A DNA stretch of 42,596 nucleotides, from the NCBI GenBank assembly GCA_013151555.1, contig JAADIA010000035.1:1-42596 (forward strand). Direction: 5' to 3'. The notes under the pieces were generated by a model. That model ran no database searches, was not told the DNA's origin, and was given only the letters and a program-made list of their open reading frames with translations. The position numbers and the translations under genes are program-made. The stretch's first letter is position 1, and each line of letters starts with the position of its first letter. Shown piece after piece: positions 1 through 9,464 of this stretch. Source of the stretch: Nitrospirota bacterium. Lineage in GTDB: Bacteria > NPL-UPA2 > JAADIA01.

Positions 1-101
1 TCCTTCTGCAAAACATATGCCGCCCGGAGCAGAAAAGCTAACAGAAACAAGACCCAGAGGAAATGCTTCTCTTTTTTCAGAGAAATAAAAAAGCTGCGCA
101 T
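1..101 (-). CDS. N-terminus of a membrane protein, probably a glycosyltransferase (partial)
   Basis: Only the first 33 codons are inside the window; the gene runs off the left edge. It starts with ATG at 101, four bases after the TGA stop of the GT9 gene, and a GGAG motif inside the end of that gene gives a Shine-Dalgarno site at good spacing. The peptide has a short basic stretch (SLKKEKH), then a hydrophobic helix (FLWVLFLLAFLLRAAYVLQ). A helix ending in LLR..Y is typical of the first segment of PMT/ArnT-type membrane glycosyltransferases, and the polysaccharide context agrees. The family call is an inference from very little sequence. Confidence 0.55.
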   Translation of the reverse strand, partial: MRSFFISLKKEKHFLWVLFLLAFLLRAAYVLQK

Positions 102-105
102 AAGC

Positions 106-1149
106 TCACTCCATTTTATTAGAGATAATACGCTCCACTGCTTGCCAGACATCATCTAAAGTTATCATTTTCATACAAGCAGGTTCTCCCCTCACACACT
201 TAAGGGAATGCACATATTGAACGCAGGGACTACAAGATAAATCTTTCCTGACCACGATACACCGGTCTCCTCGTGGACCGACTCTGGCAACATTGCCAGG
301 ACCAAAAAGAGCTATTACCGGAGTATGAAGAGCCACTGCCACATGCATGAGACCGCTATCATTGCCAATAAATAAATCACAGGCTTCAATTAAAGCAACT
401 GACTCTCTTACAGATAATCTTCCCACACAATTGATGGCTTTCCCGGTCATAGAATTTATCATCTTATCGACTAAACGGCTATCATTATCTCCCCCGATAA
501 TAAATACCTTCGCCCTGTAAACTTCCATCAACTTATCCGCAAGGGCAGCAAATCTTTCCTCCGGCCACCGTCTCGGCACCCAACCGGCGCCCGGATGGAT
601 AACTACCTTGAGGAAGCTATCGTTGACTTCCTCTTCTGCAAAAAATCCCCTTACGCCCTCTTTTTCCTCTTCCAAAACCCACAGATCCAAATCCTTCCGG
701 TAATTCTCCATCCCCAGCGCCTGCGCCAGCTCCGCAAAGATTTCCCCTAAATGTTTTTTCTCCGGCTTCTCATAAGGTACGCTAACGCTCAGGAAAGTTC
801 CTCTCCCTTTCCAATTAAAGCCGACCTTCTCTCTTGCGCCGCTCAGGTAGGCTATAAGAAGAGAGGAGAAACACTCGGACAAACATACAACTTTATCAAA
901 CTTCTTTGCCCTTAGCGATTGGATAAATCGCCATTTTCTCTTCAAATTATCTTTTTTATTATAGACTATTATTTCATTAAAATAAGGATTACCTTTCATT
1001 ATTCCAACAGTATTGGGATTAACCATCAAGGTAAGATAAGCAGAAGGAAAGTTATCTCTCAAAGCTCGAAAGAAAGGAAGAGAGAGAATGATATCACCTA
1101 TCCCGGCAACTTGAGAAGTAATAACCAAAAACTTTTTTCCCATTGTCAA
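106..1149 (-). CDS. ADP-heptose:LPS heptosyltransferase-like glycosyltransferase (GT9)
   Basis: A 347-residue GT-B enzyme of family GT9, the family of the LPS heptosyltransferases WaaC/WaaF; it should transfer a sugar from a nucleotide donor at the cytoplasmic membrane. The N-terminal domain begins with a beta strand and a glycine loop (VAGIGDIILSLPFF). The C-terminal donor-binding domain shows HPGAGWVPRRWP, then FIGNDSGLMHVAVAL and ALFGPG, all hallmark GT9 signatures. Near the C-terminus are several cysteines (CSPC..., C...C), as in many GT9 proteins. The best start is TTG at 1149: AAGGAG lies about 10 bases upstream, whereas the ATG two codons in would be too far away. It sits in a co-oriented polysaccharide cluster. 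Exact acceptor unknown. Confidence 0.88.
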   Translation of the reverse strand: MTMGKKFLVITSQVAGIGDIILSLPFFRALRDNFPSAYLTLMVNPNTVGIMKGNPYFNEIIVYNKKDNLKRKWRFIQSLRAKKFDKVVCLSECFSSLLIAYLSGAREKVGFNWKGRGTFLSVSVPYEKPEKKHLGEIFAELAQALGMENYRKDLDLWVLEEEKEGVRGFFAEEEVNDSFLKVVIHPGAGWVPRRWPEERFAALADKLMEVYRAKVFIIGGDNDSRLVDKMINSMTGKAINCVGRLSVRESVALIEACDLFIGNDSGLMHVAVALHTPVIALFGPGNVARVGPRGDRCIVVRKDLSCSPCVQYVHSLKCVRGEPACMKMITLDDVWQAVERIISNKME

Positions 1150-1227
1150 TAGCTTTTCATCTCCTTTAGAAGCAGGGGAAAACGTTCAAACTTAGAAGGA
1201 GGAAAACATAAATTTTCCTTGGATAAT

Positions 1228-2373
1228 TTATGTTTTACCCATCTCCTCATAAACCTTTAAGGTTCTCTGTGCCGTTTTCTCCCAACAAAAAAGTTTGGCC
1301 CGTTCCAAACCCTTCTCCGACATCTGCAACCTCAAACGGTCATCAATTAACACTTCATATAACGCCTGAGCTATTTCCTCCCCATTTTCCGGATCAATCA
1401 ACTTAGAAGCATCTCCGGCTATCTCGGGCAAAGAGGACCTATTCGAAGTAATAACGGGAGTCCCACAAGCCATGGCTTCCAGAACCGGCAGACCAAAACC
1501 TTCATATAAAGAAGGGTAAATAAATAATCCGGCGCAGTTATAAAAAAGAACAATGTCCTCATCCGGCACATAGCCGGTGAAAATCACTCTATTCTCCAAC
1601 TTCAGTTTCTTAACCTCCTTAAATATATCAGCATACAACCATCCCTTCTTTCCAATGATAATCAACTGCTCCTTTACATCGGCGTGCTCTCTTATTAACC
1701 TGGAATAAGCTCTTAATAAATTGACAATATTCTTCCTCGGCTCCAGCGTCCCTACATATAAGATGTATTCCCGTCTCAAATTATATTTTTCTTTAAACCT
1801 CTTCATCTTTTCAGAATCGTTGATACGTCTGTAGAGAGCACCGGCAGCCAGAGGAATAACCACAATCTTCTCTGCAGGAACATGAAGCAACCTGATTATA
1901 TCCATCTTTGAACTGTTCGAGATAGTGATAATTCTTTCTGCTCTTTCCGCTGCCCGCCTCGCTTGTTTCTGCCCTTCTCTCCTCCCACAGCTGGTATGAA
2001 AGTCTCGAAATAACAAGGGAATAAGGTCGAAGATGGTCACTAACAGTCGGGCAGTTCTGACGCGAGGAACAGATGACCCCAGACAATGTACCACATCCAC
2101 TCTGCTGATCATGGATTCAAGATTGTAGCCAAAATAGCTATAAGAGAAGTTAAGAAGGCAAGCGGGAAATCTCTTTATCCGCAAATCAAAATTTCTTTGC
2201 CTGGGGAATTCTATCCTGCTTAACTTAGAGTCAAAAGATTTAAAAAAGAATCCGTAACCAATATAGCGGTTTACTTTATCAATTTCCGCTAAATATTTGA
2301 CGAGGTTGAAAAGATAATTCCCCCCTCCACTTCTTTCCTCGCTCATCAATCCAATGTCAATGGCTATTCGCAA
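1228..2373 (-). CDS. Glycosyltransferase family 4 (mannosyltransferase-like)
   Basis: A GT-B retaining glycosyltransferase of about 381 residues, similar to mannosyl- and rhamnosyltransferases of O-antigen clusters. The N-terminus RIAIDIGLM followed by a glycine-rich loop (RSGGGNYLFNLV) is characteristic. The C-terminal half has YVGTLEPRKN (start of the donor domain) and the EX7E motif inside EGFGLPVLEAMACGTPVI, which binds the nucleotide sugar. A GTG at 2382 is possible, but TTG at 2373 is preferred: a run of G residues (2387-2382) lies eight bases before it and the family usually starts directly with RIAIDI. It follows the nucleotidyltransferase gene by about 30 bases and is probably cotranscribed. 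The linkage it makes cannot be read from sequence. Confidence 0.88.
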   Translation of the reverse strand: MRIAIDIGLMSEERSGGGNYLFNLVKYLAEIDKVNRYIGYGFFFKSFDSKLSRIEFPRQRNFDLRIKRFPACLLNFSYSYFGYNLESMISRVDVVHCLGSSVPRVRTARLLVTIFDLIPLLFRDFHTSCGRREGQKQARRAAERAERIITISNSSKMDIIRLLHVPAEKIVVIPLAAGALYRRINDSEKMKRFKEKYNLRREYILYVGTLEPRKNIVNLLRAYSRLIREHADVKEQLIIIGKKGWLYADIFKEVKKLKLENRVIFTGYVPDEDIVLFYNCAGLFIYPSLYEGFGLPVLEAMACGTPVITSNRSSLPEIAGDASKLIDPENGEEIAQALYEVLIDDRLRLQMSEKGLERAKLFCWEKTAQRTLKVYEEMGKT

Positions 2374-2406
2374 AGGTTGCACCCCCCTGTAGTATTACAA
2401 CTCCGC

Positions 2407-3165
2407 TTACCCATCTTCTCCTTCCCTGATAAAATATTCCTCGGCTATTTGCAAATCTTCAGGACGGTTAATATTTATATAGCAACCACCCAGGGGAAAA
2501 GCTTGCACGATATTCCCTTCCTCTACTATTATCCTCAAGGTATCGGCTATTTCCTTTCTTCCCGTGCGGGAAGAGAAAGGAGTCTTACGGATATAGTCGA
2601 AGATACTTTGTCCGAAGATATAAGTTCCGCACCCAACCAGATTATTCCAAGGAGTCAACGGTTTCTCCTCTAAATCTTTTACTCTCCCTTCCTTATCTAT
2701 CTTGACAGCATAGTTTTTCTTAACATCCTCCAGGTTATCCGTTGTATAGATACCAATCATTGTCTCACAGCTAAGTTCGCTTTCAAAACAATGGACCATC
2801 TCTTTATGTCTCGTCCGCCAATATATCTCATCTCCCAGGATGGTCATAAAGGGTCCTTCCACTAAGCCTTCTGTAAGTAATACTGCGTCTGCCAGACCAC
2901 CTTTTTTTTTATCATCAATATACCTGTTCTCAATATAAGTAATACCCAACCCAAAATCCCGACCATCTTTAAAATAATCCCGGATTACTTCTTTTCTATA
3001 TCCCACTATCAGGTAGGCTTTTCGGAAACCTATCCCCACAAGCAGAGAGACGATATACTCAAGGATAGGTTTATTGTGAACCCGGAGCATCGGTTTAGGT
3101 AACCCCGCCCCCCTGGGCAAAAGTCTCAGTCCCCTGCCACCCGCTAAGATAACGGCTGTATCCAT
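2407..3165 (-). CDS. Sugar-phosphate nucleotidyltransferase
   Basis: A 252-residue single-domain nucleotidyltransferase of the RmlA/GlmU-N type, which makes an NDP-sugar from NTP and a sugar 1-phosphate. The signature loop AVILAGGRGLRLLP...LPKPML is at the N-terminus, with the catalytic lysine in PKPM; ILGDEIYW carries a metal-binding aspartate and LEEKP is also present. The true start is ATG at 3165, which overlaps the stop of the upstream GT4 gene by one base (TAATG) and has AAGGGG eight bases upstream; an open frame further upstream is just a shadow of the GT4 gene. Length is typical for glucose-1-phosphate cytidylyl- or thymidylyltransferases. Sugar and nucleotide specificity are not resolved; it probably supplies donors to the neighbouring glycosyltransferases. 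Confidence 0.85.
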   Translation of the reverse strand: MDTAVILAGGRGLRLLPRGAGLPKPMLRVHNKPILEYIVSLLVGIGFRKAYLIVGYRKEVIRDYFKDGRDFGLGITYIENRYIDDKKKGGLADAVLLTEGLVEGPFMTILGDEIYWRTRHKEMVHCFESELSCETMIGIYTTDNLEDVKKNYAVKIDKEGRVKDLEEKPLTPWNNLVGCGTYIFGQSIFDYIRKTPFSSRTGRKEIADTLRIIVEEGNIVQAFPLGGCYININRPEDLQIAEEYFIREGEDG

Positions 3166-4463
3166 TACTTTCGTCCCCTTCTCTTTGCCAACATTTCCAT
3201 ATAGAGAGCATTCATTTCCCTGAACACCTGTTCCCCATCTGCCAATCTTTGAACATGAGCACACGCTTTTTCTCCCAAGGCGCCGGCCTCATCCGGATGC
3301 TCGAGTAGATAAATCAGCTTTCTTGCCCAATCTTGAGGATCCGCCGGCTCGGCCAGCAGGCCGTTTTCCTTATCCTTGATAAATTCGGGAATTCCTCCTA
3401 TCCGGCTGGCCACGATGGGTTTGTTATAAAGAGAGGCTTCCATGAGCGTTACCGGAGACATGTTCTCCCACTGTTCAGGGATAACCACAATTTCTGCCAG
3501 AGCATAGAGATGTTTAATCTCTGCCGGTGACCTCTTTCCTTCGAACATTATTACATTCTGCTCAAGTCCTTTTTCTTTCACAAACCTTTTTAATTCTCTC
3601 TTATATTCCTCGTCCGGTTGATTCTCGACTACAAACAACACCACCTGGGGAACTTTCTTGACTACTTCCGGCAACGCCTTTATTACTACATGCAGTCCCT
3701 TGTGAAATCGCACCCATCCGATAAAAAGGAGCACTTTCTTTCCTTCCCCTTCATATTTCAGATTGAGTTTCTCTCTTTGAACATTCTTAAAAGAATGTAA
3801 TAATTCCCCTTTGCCTAAAGGTTGATAAATTGTGCGAACTTTTCTCCTCTCAATTCCATAGTTCTGTATGATTCTCTCCGAGGATTCTGAGAGACAGACA
3901 AAGGCATCAGCTTTTCTCAGAAATAAGTTGAAAACATATTTCCTTAGATAAATTCGAACTTTATCTCTTATTCTCTTCAAACCGAGACAGTTTATACAGC
4001 GTGCCCCCTGAAAAAGATGGCATACCTCACCCCTTTTGTCAACCAGGATACGTTTCGGGCAGATACACCAGTAGTCAACCAGAGTCAATATAACAGGGAT
4101 ATGTAATAACTTAGCAGCAATAAGGGGTGAAAAGGAGAACCTATCCATGTTGTGGAAATGGATAACCTGGGGCTGACATCTCTTCAAAGTCCGGTATGAA
4201 TACCAAAAGGAAATCAGGTCAAATTGAACAAGGGAGAAGAGGAAAGATAAAAATCTACTTCCCGGATAATGGCAATCCTTTACTGTTGGTATTTCATGGA
4301 CATCAACTTTCTCATTCCTTATCCCTGTCACCGAGGTAGTCAAAAAGCATACCTCCAAGCCCTTCTCTTTTAACAAGCTCGCTAAATTTAGGCACTCCTT
4401 CTCCGCCCCGCCCCAGTCTTCATGATATCCGGGCAGGGTATTGCTCACCTGGCAGATCTTCAT
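3165..4463 (-). CDS. Glycosyltransferase family 4 with cysteine-rich insert
   Basis: A 432-residue GT-B glycosyltransferase. The N-terminal domain opens MKICQVSNTLPGYHEDWGGA, with the glycine/alanine acceptor loop and then HFHN. Residues of roughly 130-165 carry a cysteine-rich insert (CWICPKR..., C...C..C) seen in a subgroup of GT4 enzymes and possibly metal-binding or structural. The donor domain begins FIGWVRFHKG and holds SPVTLMEASLYNKPIVAS, where the usual EX7E first glutamate region reads EQWENMSPVTLMEA. The ATG overlaps the TGA of the upstream radical SAM gene (ATGA), so translation is probably coupled. The acceptor is unknown. Confidence 0.87.
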   Translation of the reverse strand: MKICQVSNTLPGYHEDWGGAEKECLNLASLLKEKGLEVCFLTTSVTGIRNEKVDVHEIPTVKDCHYPGSRFLSFLFSLVQFDLISFWYSYRTLKRCQPQVIHFHNMDRFSFSPLIAAKLLHIPVILTLVDYWCICPKRILVDKRGEVCHLFQGARCINCLGLKRIRDKVRIYLRKYVFNLFLRKADAFVCLSESSERIIQNYGIERRKVRTIYQPLGKGELLHSFKNVQREKLNLKYEGEGKKVLLFIGWVRFHKGLHVVIKALPEVVKKVPQVVLFVVENQPDEEYKRELKRFVKEKGLEQNVIMFEGKRSPAEIKHLYALAEIVVIPEQWENMSPVTLMEASLYNKPIVASRIGGIPEFIKDKENGLLAEPADPQDWARKLIYLLEHPDEAGALGEKACAHVQRLADGEQVFREMNALYMEMLAKRRGRK

Positions 4464-5590
4464 AACAACCCTAACTTTCTCAGCTGCCTTCTTATACGAT
4501 AAGATACCCCCTTACCAGAACCAGCAGGTCTCATCCGTTTCGTCATCTTATATATCTTTTTCTGCAACTTTTCAGGATATTCCTCCGATACAGGACGGGC
4601 TCCCTCACCATAAAATATATGGTTATGCCCAACTACTTCATTGAAAGGAACATAATAACTGAAATGGGCATTGATCCCCTTCTTCTTTGCCCATTCCAGA
4701 CTGGACAGGTCACCGGCATAATTGGATTTGGGTAATCCGATGATAAAAAAACCATTTACTTTTTTAAAATGTTTCTTTGCTATGTCCAGGGCTTGTTCTA
4801 TCGTTTCTATGCTTTCGCCCTTCTTAATAACTTCCAGCACCTCAGGGAGAACCGATTCAACTCCAAAACTTGCCTGTTCACAACCCGAGGCAGCCATGGC
4901 CTTTGCCATATCCTCATCGAATCTATCCGCCCGGAGGCCGTTGGCACAATTCCAGGTCAGTTGTAAAGGTTTAATCAATTCGCAGAATTCTATAACTCTC
5001 CTCTTGTCAATATTAAAACAGTCATCGAGGATAGCAAAAGATTTTATATTCCATCTTTTCTTAGCCGACTTCAATTCCTCGTAACAATTCCGGGCACTTC
5101 TTGCCCTCCATTTTCTCTTCCTGCTCCAGCAATAAATACACTGATAAGGACATCCCTGGCTGGTCATGATAGCATAATTCCAAACTCCGCTCTGCCAGTT
5201 CTTTCGAAACATCTCAAACGAATCGAATAATTCATAATCGGGGAAGGAATAACTATCGGAAAACGGTTCCGAGAAAACAATTTTATCCTCAAAGTCTAAA
5301 TAAGGATAACAACACTGGATATCAAGAAAGCCTGAGATAGACTTAACCTTCGCCTGAGGATACTTATCTTTATAGAGTTGGGCTATTCTTACCGATTCCC
5401 GCCAAGTTCGGGATTGCACCGATATGCCCAAGACATCGGTCTCCTGCTTCAAAAATCTATCCCGGGGATAAAGCCGCGTATTTAAATCTATTATCTTCAC
5501 TCTGCAATGAGTAGCAGCATAGGCCAGACCTATATTAGGAATATCCCTGTTCACCTTAGCTTCAGGATTTATGAAGAGCATCTTTGGCAT
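4460..5590 (-). CDS. Radical SAM protein
   Basis: A 376-residue radical SAM enzyme. CPYQCIYC (CX3CX2C) binds the 4Fe-4S cluster that cleaves S-adenosylmethionine. Downstream motifs fit the radical SAM barrel (ILDDCFNIDKRR, ASFGVES, GFFIIGLP). The N-terminal ~120 residues resemble a shortened cobalamin-binding type domain (DVLGISVQSRTWRES) but lack the DXHXXG cobalamin motif, so B12 binding is doubtful. The ATG at 5590 is preceded by AGGAGAT at seven bases. It lies between another radical SAM gene and glycosyltransferases, suggesting a role in making an unusual sugar or lipid, or in modifying a polysaccharide component. Substrate cannot be inferred. Confidence 0.85.
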   Translation of the reverse strand: MPKMLFINPEAKVNRDIPNIGLAYAATHCRVKIIDLNTRLYPRDRFLKQETDVLGISVQSRTWRESVRIAQLYKDKYPQAKVKSISGFLDIQCCYPYLDFEDKIVFSEPFSDSYSFPDYELFDSFEMFRKNWQSGVWNYAIMTSQGCPYQCIYCWSRKRKWRARSARNCYEELKSAKKRWNIKSFAILDDCFNIDKRRVIEFCELIKPLQLTWNCANGLRADRFDEDMAKAMAASGCEQASFGVESVLPEVLEVIKKGESIETIEQALDIAKKHFKKVNGFFIIGLPKSNYAGDLSSLEWAKKKGINAHFSYYVPFNEVVGHNHIFYGEGARPVSEEYPEKLQKKIYKMTKRMRPAGSGKGVSYRIRRQLRKLGLL

Positions 5591-5618
5591 TCTGGCTATC
5601 TCCTATTACGTCTGAAAA

Positions 5619-6845
5619 TCAGATGCTTTCCGTTACCCCATATTTTCGCTCTCTGTCAAGGGTGTTATAGGCTCTACAGCCCTTACAAAGTATAGGCACC
5701 TTACCTTTATTTCTACAAACTGCTTTTCTGAACTCCTTGTATCTTTTAGAGTACCATATTTCTTTAAAAGGTTCCTTCAGAATATTCCCAAAGCTATATC
5801 TTCTCAAAAAAGGACGTTTATTTGACATAAGCACAGCGCAACAAGGTAATACATATCCTCCCATCATAATATAAGGCTCAGCCCAGGCAGCACAGTGTTT
5901 CATAGGGGGTAATTCCCGGCGATGGGCCGGATGAGCAAAGCTAATTTCTACATCCAATTCCTTTGCTTTTCTCAAGGTAGCCTGCTGAATTTCCTCCGGA
6001 ACCCTGGAAACAAATAAGTGCTCGATCCCTTCAAAAGCTAACAAACCGGCAAATTCTATTTTGCTCCCATCTCCAAGGGAATCTCTACCCCCTAACGAGT
6101 GAACCAGCTCGATAAACCGGGGCATTTCATGAAGGTTCCGAGTAGTAATTACATAACGAAAGCAAAGTTCGGGAAGAGGTGAGTTCATCTTTTTCTTTAG
6201 CTCAATCAACTTCTTAATATTGCTCAAAGATTTCTCAAAGTTACAACCCACCTTTATCTTCTCATAGGTTTCCCTGGTAGCACCATCCATTGATATCCAA
6301 ATACCGTCCACACCTATTCTTATTAATCTCTCGGCAATATTTCCATCTATAAGATCAAAACTATCTACAAGAAACACTGATATATTTTTCGATTTTAAGT
6401 ATTGGACCATCTTCAAATAATCCTTGTTTAGAAAAGCATCGCCTTCTCCGGTAAGATTAGCCCATTTCAACCTTGGGAATTGCTTGATAATCTTTTGAAA
6501 ATCTTCAAAGGATAGATTCCGACTCTCTTCGTTCCAATAAGTATGTTCACATATGATACAACGCTTATTGCACTGATTAGTAACCTCGATTTCGATAGCA
6601 AAAGGATAAGATAACAGAGAAGCTTTTAGCGGGGGAAACAATTTAAACACCGGCCCCGCAAATCTCCCTAGCCAGTTAGCGGTTCCCTCACCTCCGGCGA
6701 GCACAAAAGATTTAATGAAGAGGAAGTTGTATACAGCTTTGATTCCCCGTCTCTTCAGCAGATATTTTATTGTTCTTCGATAACTCCACAACGCTTTTAT
6801 CCCATCGAGCCAATGTTTAGACATAGAGAATAAAGACCTCATCAT
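5619..6845 (-). CDS. Radical SAM protein with SPASM domain
   Basis: About 408 residues. CNKRCIIC (CX3CX2C) near residue 105 is the SAM-cleaving cluster site, followed by TGEGDAFLN and ISMDGATRETYEKI, both typical of the SPASM subgroup. The C-terminal part (CAAWAEPYIMMGGYVLPCC ... FGNILKEPFKEIW ... LCKGC) is a SPASM auxiliary cluster domain. SPASM enzymes include peptide-maturing and sugar-cyclitol dehydrogenating enzymes. GTG at 6854 would extend it by three residues, but ATG at 6845 has GAAAGG eight bases upstream. A hydrophobic N-terminal region (residues 30-90) before the barrel is unusual. It precedes a second radical SAM gene by 28 bases; the pair probably acts on the same pathway. Confidence 0.86.
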   Translation of the reverse strand: MMRSLFSMSKHWLDGIKALWSYRRTIKYLLKRRGIKAVYNFLFIKSFVLAGGEGTANWLGRFAGPVFKLFPPLKASLLSYPFAIEIEVTNQCNKRCIICEHTYWNEESRNLSFEDFQKIIKQFPRLKWANLTGEGDAFLNKDYLKMVQYLKSKNISVFLVDSFDLIDGNIAERLIRIGVDGIWISMDGATRETYEKIKVGCNFEKSLSNIKKLIELKKKMNSPLPELCFRYVITTRNLHEMPRFIELVHSLGGRDSLGDGSKIEFAGLLAFEGIEHLFVSRVPEEIQQATLRKAKELDVEISFAHPAHRRELPPMKHCAAWAEPYIMMGGYVLPCCAVLMSNKRPFLRRYSFGNILKEPFKEIWYSKRYKEFRKAVCRNKGKVPILCKGCRAYNTLDRERKYGVTESI

Positions 6846-6991
6846 TATCAACACCTTTCAATTGAACTCTTTTCATCCTGAAGGAGAGTGTATTCCCCTA
6901 ACTATTGATAGAAAATCCATTCGCATAATATGTATATGAGACAATGAAAATTGCTTTCCCTTCTCAACTATTAATCTTATGATGCCACTAA

Positions 6992-8518
6992 TTAAAGAAC
7001 AAAAATGTTTCTGAATATTTGCATCTCTTCCTTATCAAAAAAATCTACTTTTCGCAAGATTAACAGATAACTTATAACAAATAGTAATATTTCAGATATC
7101 AAAAATGATAAGGCGTAGAAACGATTTGAGATGAGAATATTTTTAAAACCGAGGTTAAAGATAAATATAATACTACTTAATATGGCAGGAATGAAAACAA
7201 GGCTTCCCAGTCTAAGTCTCTTGCCGAAATCAATCAATGACAGTTTTAAATAATTGTGGAGCCTTACCCCGAAGTAAGTGGTGCTTAGAGTTACAGAGAT
7301 AAGAGTAGCAAGTAATACACCTACGAATCCCATTTTTATAATAAGTATAACACTAAGAATAAGGTTTAAAATAGCCTGTCCCCCTCCCGCTTTCATCTGA
7401 AACTCCGGTTTTCCAATACCAACAGCAATCGCTGACCCCATCGCAAACAAGGACATTATCAGAAAAGAGGGAGCCAACATCTGGATCACCAGAACGGTAT
7501 GGCCAAAATTTTTCCCTAACCAGGAAAAGACAATCAAGTCCGCGGTAGTAAAAATGAAGAAAAATATAGGGAAGGCTATTGCCAGAAGGTATTTTGTTCC
7601 TCGCAAATATAATTTAATGATATCTTCTCTCTTCTGTCCTGCCTCTAATTCAGAAGCTGCCGGGACAATGGCTGAGATTAACAGCGAAGGTATTTCTCTT
7701 GCCTTACTGGCAATTAAATATCCTAACTGATAATAGCCCACCAGACCCAGGGGCAGAAAATACGAAATCAATAACTTGTCTGTCTGGAAAGTGACCACAT
7801 CCTCTATACGCGTTACCCACCGTTTTGTCCCAAATCCGAAGAGCATCTTAAATATCTTTTTATCGAGCGAAAAAGGGTTGATTTTCAGGGTAGGGAGCAA
7901 CTTAAAAGCCATTATAAAATTAATGGTTCCACTTATTCCCAGGATAAGGGCGTTATTCACCATCAACCCGGGCAAACCATATCCTGATTTCAAGAAAAAG
8001 ATAGTTCCGATAATATTGGGAATGGTAATAGCTACAGCAATTTTATTGCTGATATCCATCCGTTGCAAACCGCCTTGAATAGCTCCGAAAACCACCAGGG
8101 CATTGGAAACAGCAAAGATGATTACTCCCAGCAAAAAGACGAACGATGCTTCCCCCCGAAGGTTGACGGGTATCTTAAAGAGACGCAGCAAAGGGTCTAT
8201 AAAAGAGAAGGCTAATATGATAATTAACGCTCCCAGGAGAGAATAAAACACCAGGCCAACGTTAATAACTTGCTTTATTGTTTTATCGTCCTTTTTAGCG
8301 TAAAATTCAGCAATGAATTTTACAAAAGAATCCCGCACTCCGAAATCAAGCAAACCAAAATATCCTGTCAGGACGCCTACGATGGCCCAGATACCAAACC
8401 TCTCCATCCCAATATACCCGATAATATAAGGGGTCAGGAATAAAGCCACCAAAATTGTCCAGAAACGGCCCAGGATATTAAACTTTGTATTTCTTATTAT
8501 CTTCTCGGAAACTCTCAA
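6992..8518 (-). CDS. Wzx-type polysaccharide flippase (MOP superfamily)
   Basis: A 508-residue polytopic membrane protein with about 12-14 predicted helices. The N-terminus (NTKFNILGRFWTILVALFL) and the early motif GYFGLLDFGVRDSFVKFIAE match the MATE/Wzx-like MOP exporters that move lipid-linked repeat units or other polyprenyl-linked sugars across the inner membrane. The start is TTG at 8518 with GAGAGG nine bases upstream. It lies 22 bases after rfbD and within the glycosyltransferase cluster, which fits export of the polymer built by those enzymes. No Wzy polymerase is visible in the window. Confidence 0.87.
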   Translation of the reverse strand: MRVSEKIIRNTKFNILGRFWTILVALFLTPYIIGYIGMERFGIWAIVGVLTGYFGLLDFGVRDSFVKFIAEFYAKKDDKTIKQVINVGLVFYSLLGALIIILAFSFIDPLLRLFKIPVNLRGEASFVFLLGVIIFAVSNALVVFGAIQGGLQRMDISNKIAVAITIPNIIGTIFFLKSGYGLPGLMVNNALILGISGTINFIMAFKLLPTLKINPFSLDKKIFKMLFGFGTKRWVTRIEDVVTFQTDKLLISYFLPLGLVGYYQLGYLIASKAREIPSLLISAIVPAASELEAGQKREDIIKLYLRGTKYLLAIAFPIFFFIFTTADLIVFSWLGKNFGHTVLVIQMLAPSFLIMSLFAMGSAIAVGIGKPEFQMKAGGGQAILNLILSVILIIKMGFVGVLLATLISVTLSTTYFGVRLHNYLKLSLIDFGKRLRLGSLVFIPAILSSIIFIFNLGFKNILISNRFYALSFLISEILLFVISYLLILRKVDFFDKEEMQIFRNIFVL

Positions 8519-8540
8519 CTCTAAAGACCTCTCTTATTTC

Positions 8541-9440
8541 CTATACCCTGCTCACACCTTCCTCGTTCCTTTCCTCCAAATAAGCTTCCAGGGCCTCTGA
8601 CCAGGGACGGAGGTCATCGTTGCCCTGTTCTCCTAACCGGTAGTTCCTCAGAACGGAATATTTCGGCCTTTCAGCCCGGGCTCCGAATTCTTCCGTGGTA
8701 ATGGGTTTCAGGTTCACTTTCCTTCCGGAGAGCTCAAATATCTTCCGGGCAAACTCGAACCAGGAACATTGACCGTTGTTGGAGATATGGTAGAGTCCGT
8801 ATTTGCCGGGTTCCTCCTGATCGGCAGATATAAGCTCTTTTACTTTCCTCGCTAAATCCACCGTATAGGTAGGGGATAATATTTGATCATTGATTACTTT
8901 AATTTCCCCTTTTTTCTTCTCAGCCAGGTTTAACATTGCCTCAACAAAATTATTCCGTCCCTTCCCTTTACAACCGGCTATCCCAAAGAGTCCCGAGGTC
9001 CTGATAAGGAAATATCTCTCAGAAGCAAGAACAGTTTGGACATAAAATTCACCGGCCCGTTTGGAAAAGCCGTAGGTCGAGAGAGGATTAGGCGTATCGG
9101 ATTCGAGGTAAGGTTCTCTTTTCTTGCCATCAAAGATATAGTCAGTGCTGAAATGCACCATCGCCGCTCCGCAGTCTTTACAAGCTAATGCCACATTTTT
9201 AGCTCCCAGAGAATTAACTTCAAAAGACCTTACCTCATTATCTTCACATCCGTCCACATCGTTGTAAGCAGCAGTATTAATGACCACATCAGGTGAATGT
9301 TTCTTAATCACTTTCAAGGTTAAATCACGGTTAGCGATATCCAGGTCTCCCTCAGTAAGAGAGATCAACTCCCGGGAGGCAATTACCTTTGCCAGATCAC
9401 TTCCCAATTGCCCATCGGCACCAATTAAGATTATTCTCAT
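8541..9440 (-). CDS. rfbD: dTDP-4-dehydrorhamnose reductase
   Basis: A 299-residue short-chain dehydrogenase/reductase of the RmlD type, performing the last step of dTDP-L-rhamnose synthesis (NADPH-dependent reduction of the 4-keto sugar). Visible features are the Rossmann glycine motif GADGQLGSDL, the early DLDIANRD, INTAAYNDVDGCE (a family signature), FSTDYIFDG and the catalytic YGFSK (YXXXK). AAAGGAGG nine bases before ATG gives a strong ribosome site. rfbA, rfbB and rfbC are not in the window, so the first three steps must be encoded elsewhere, or the enzyme acts on a related keto sugar. Confidence 0.9.
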   Translation of the reverse strand: MRIILIGADGQLGSDLAKVIASRELISLTEGDLDIANRDLTLKVIKKHSPDVVINTAAYNDVDGCEDNEVRSFEVNSLGAKNVALACKDCGAAMVHFSTDYIFDGKKREPYLESDTPNPLSTYGFSKRAGEFYVQTVLASERYFLIRTSGLFGIAGCKGKGRNNFVEAMLNLAEKKKGEIKVINDQILSPTYTVDLARKVKELISADQEEPGKYGLYHISNNGQCSWFEFARKIFELSGRKVNLKPITTEEFGARAERPKYSVLRNYRLGEQGNDDLRPWSEALEAYLEERNEEGVSRV

Positions 9441-9464
9441 AAAAATTAACCTCCTTTAAAAAAC

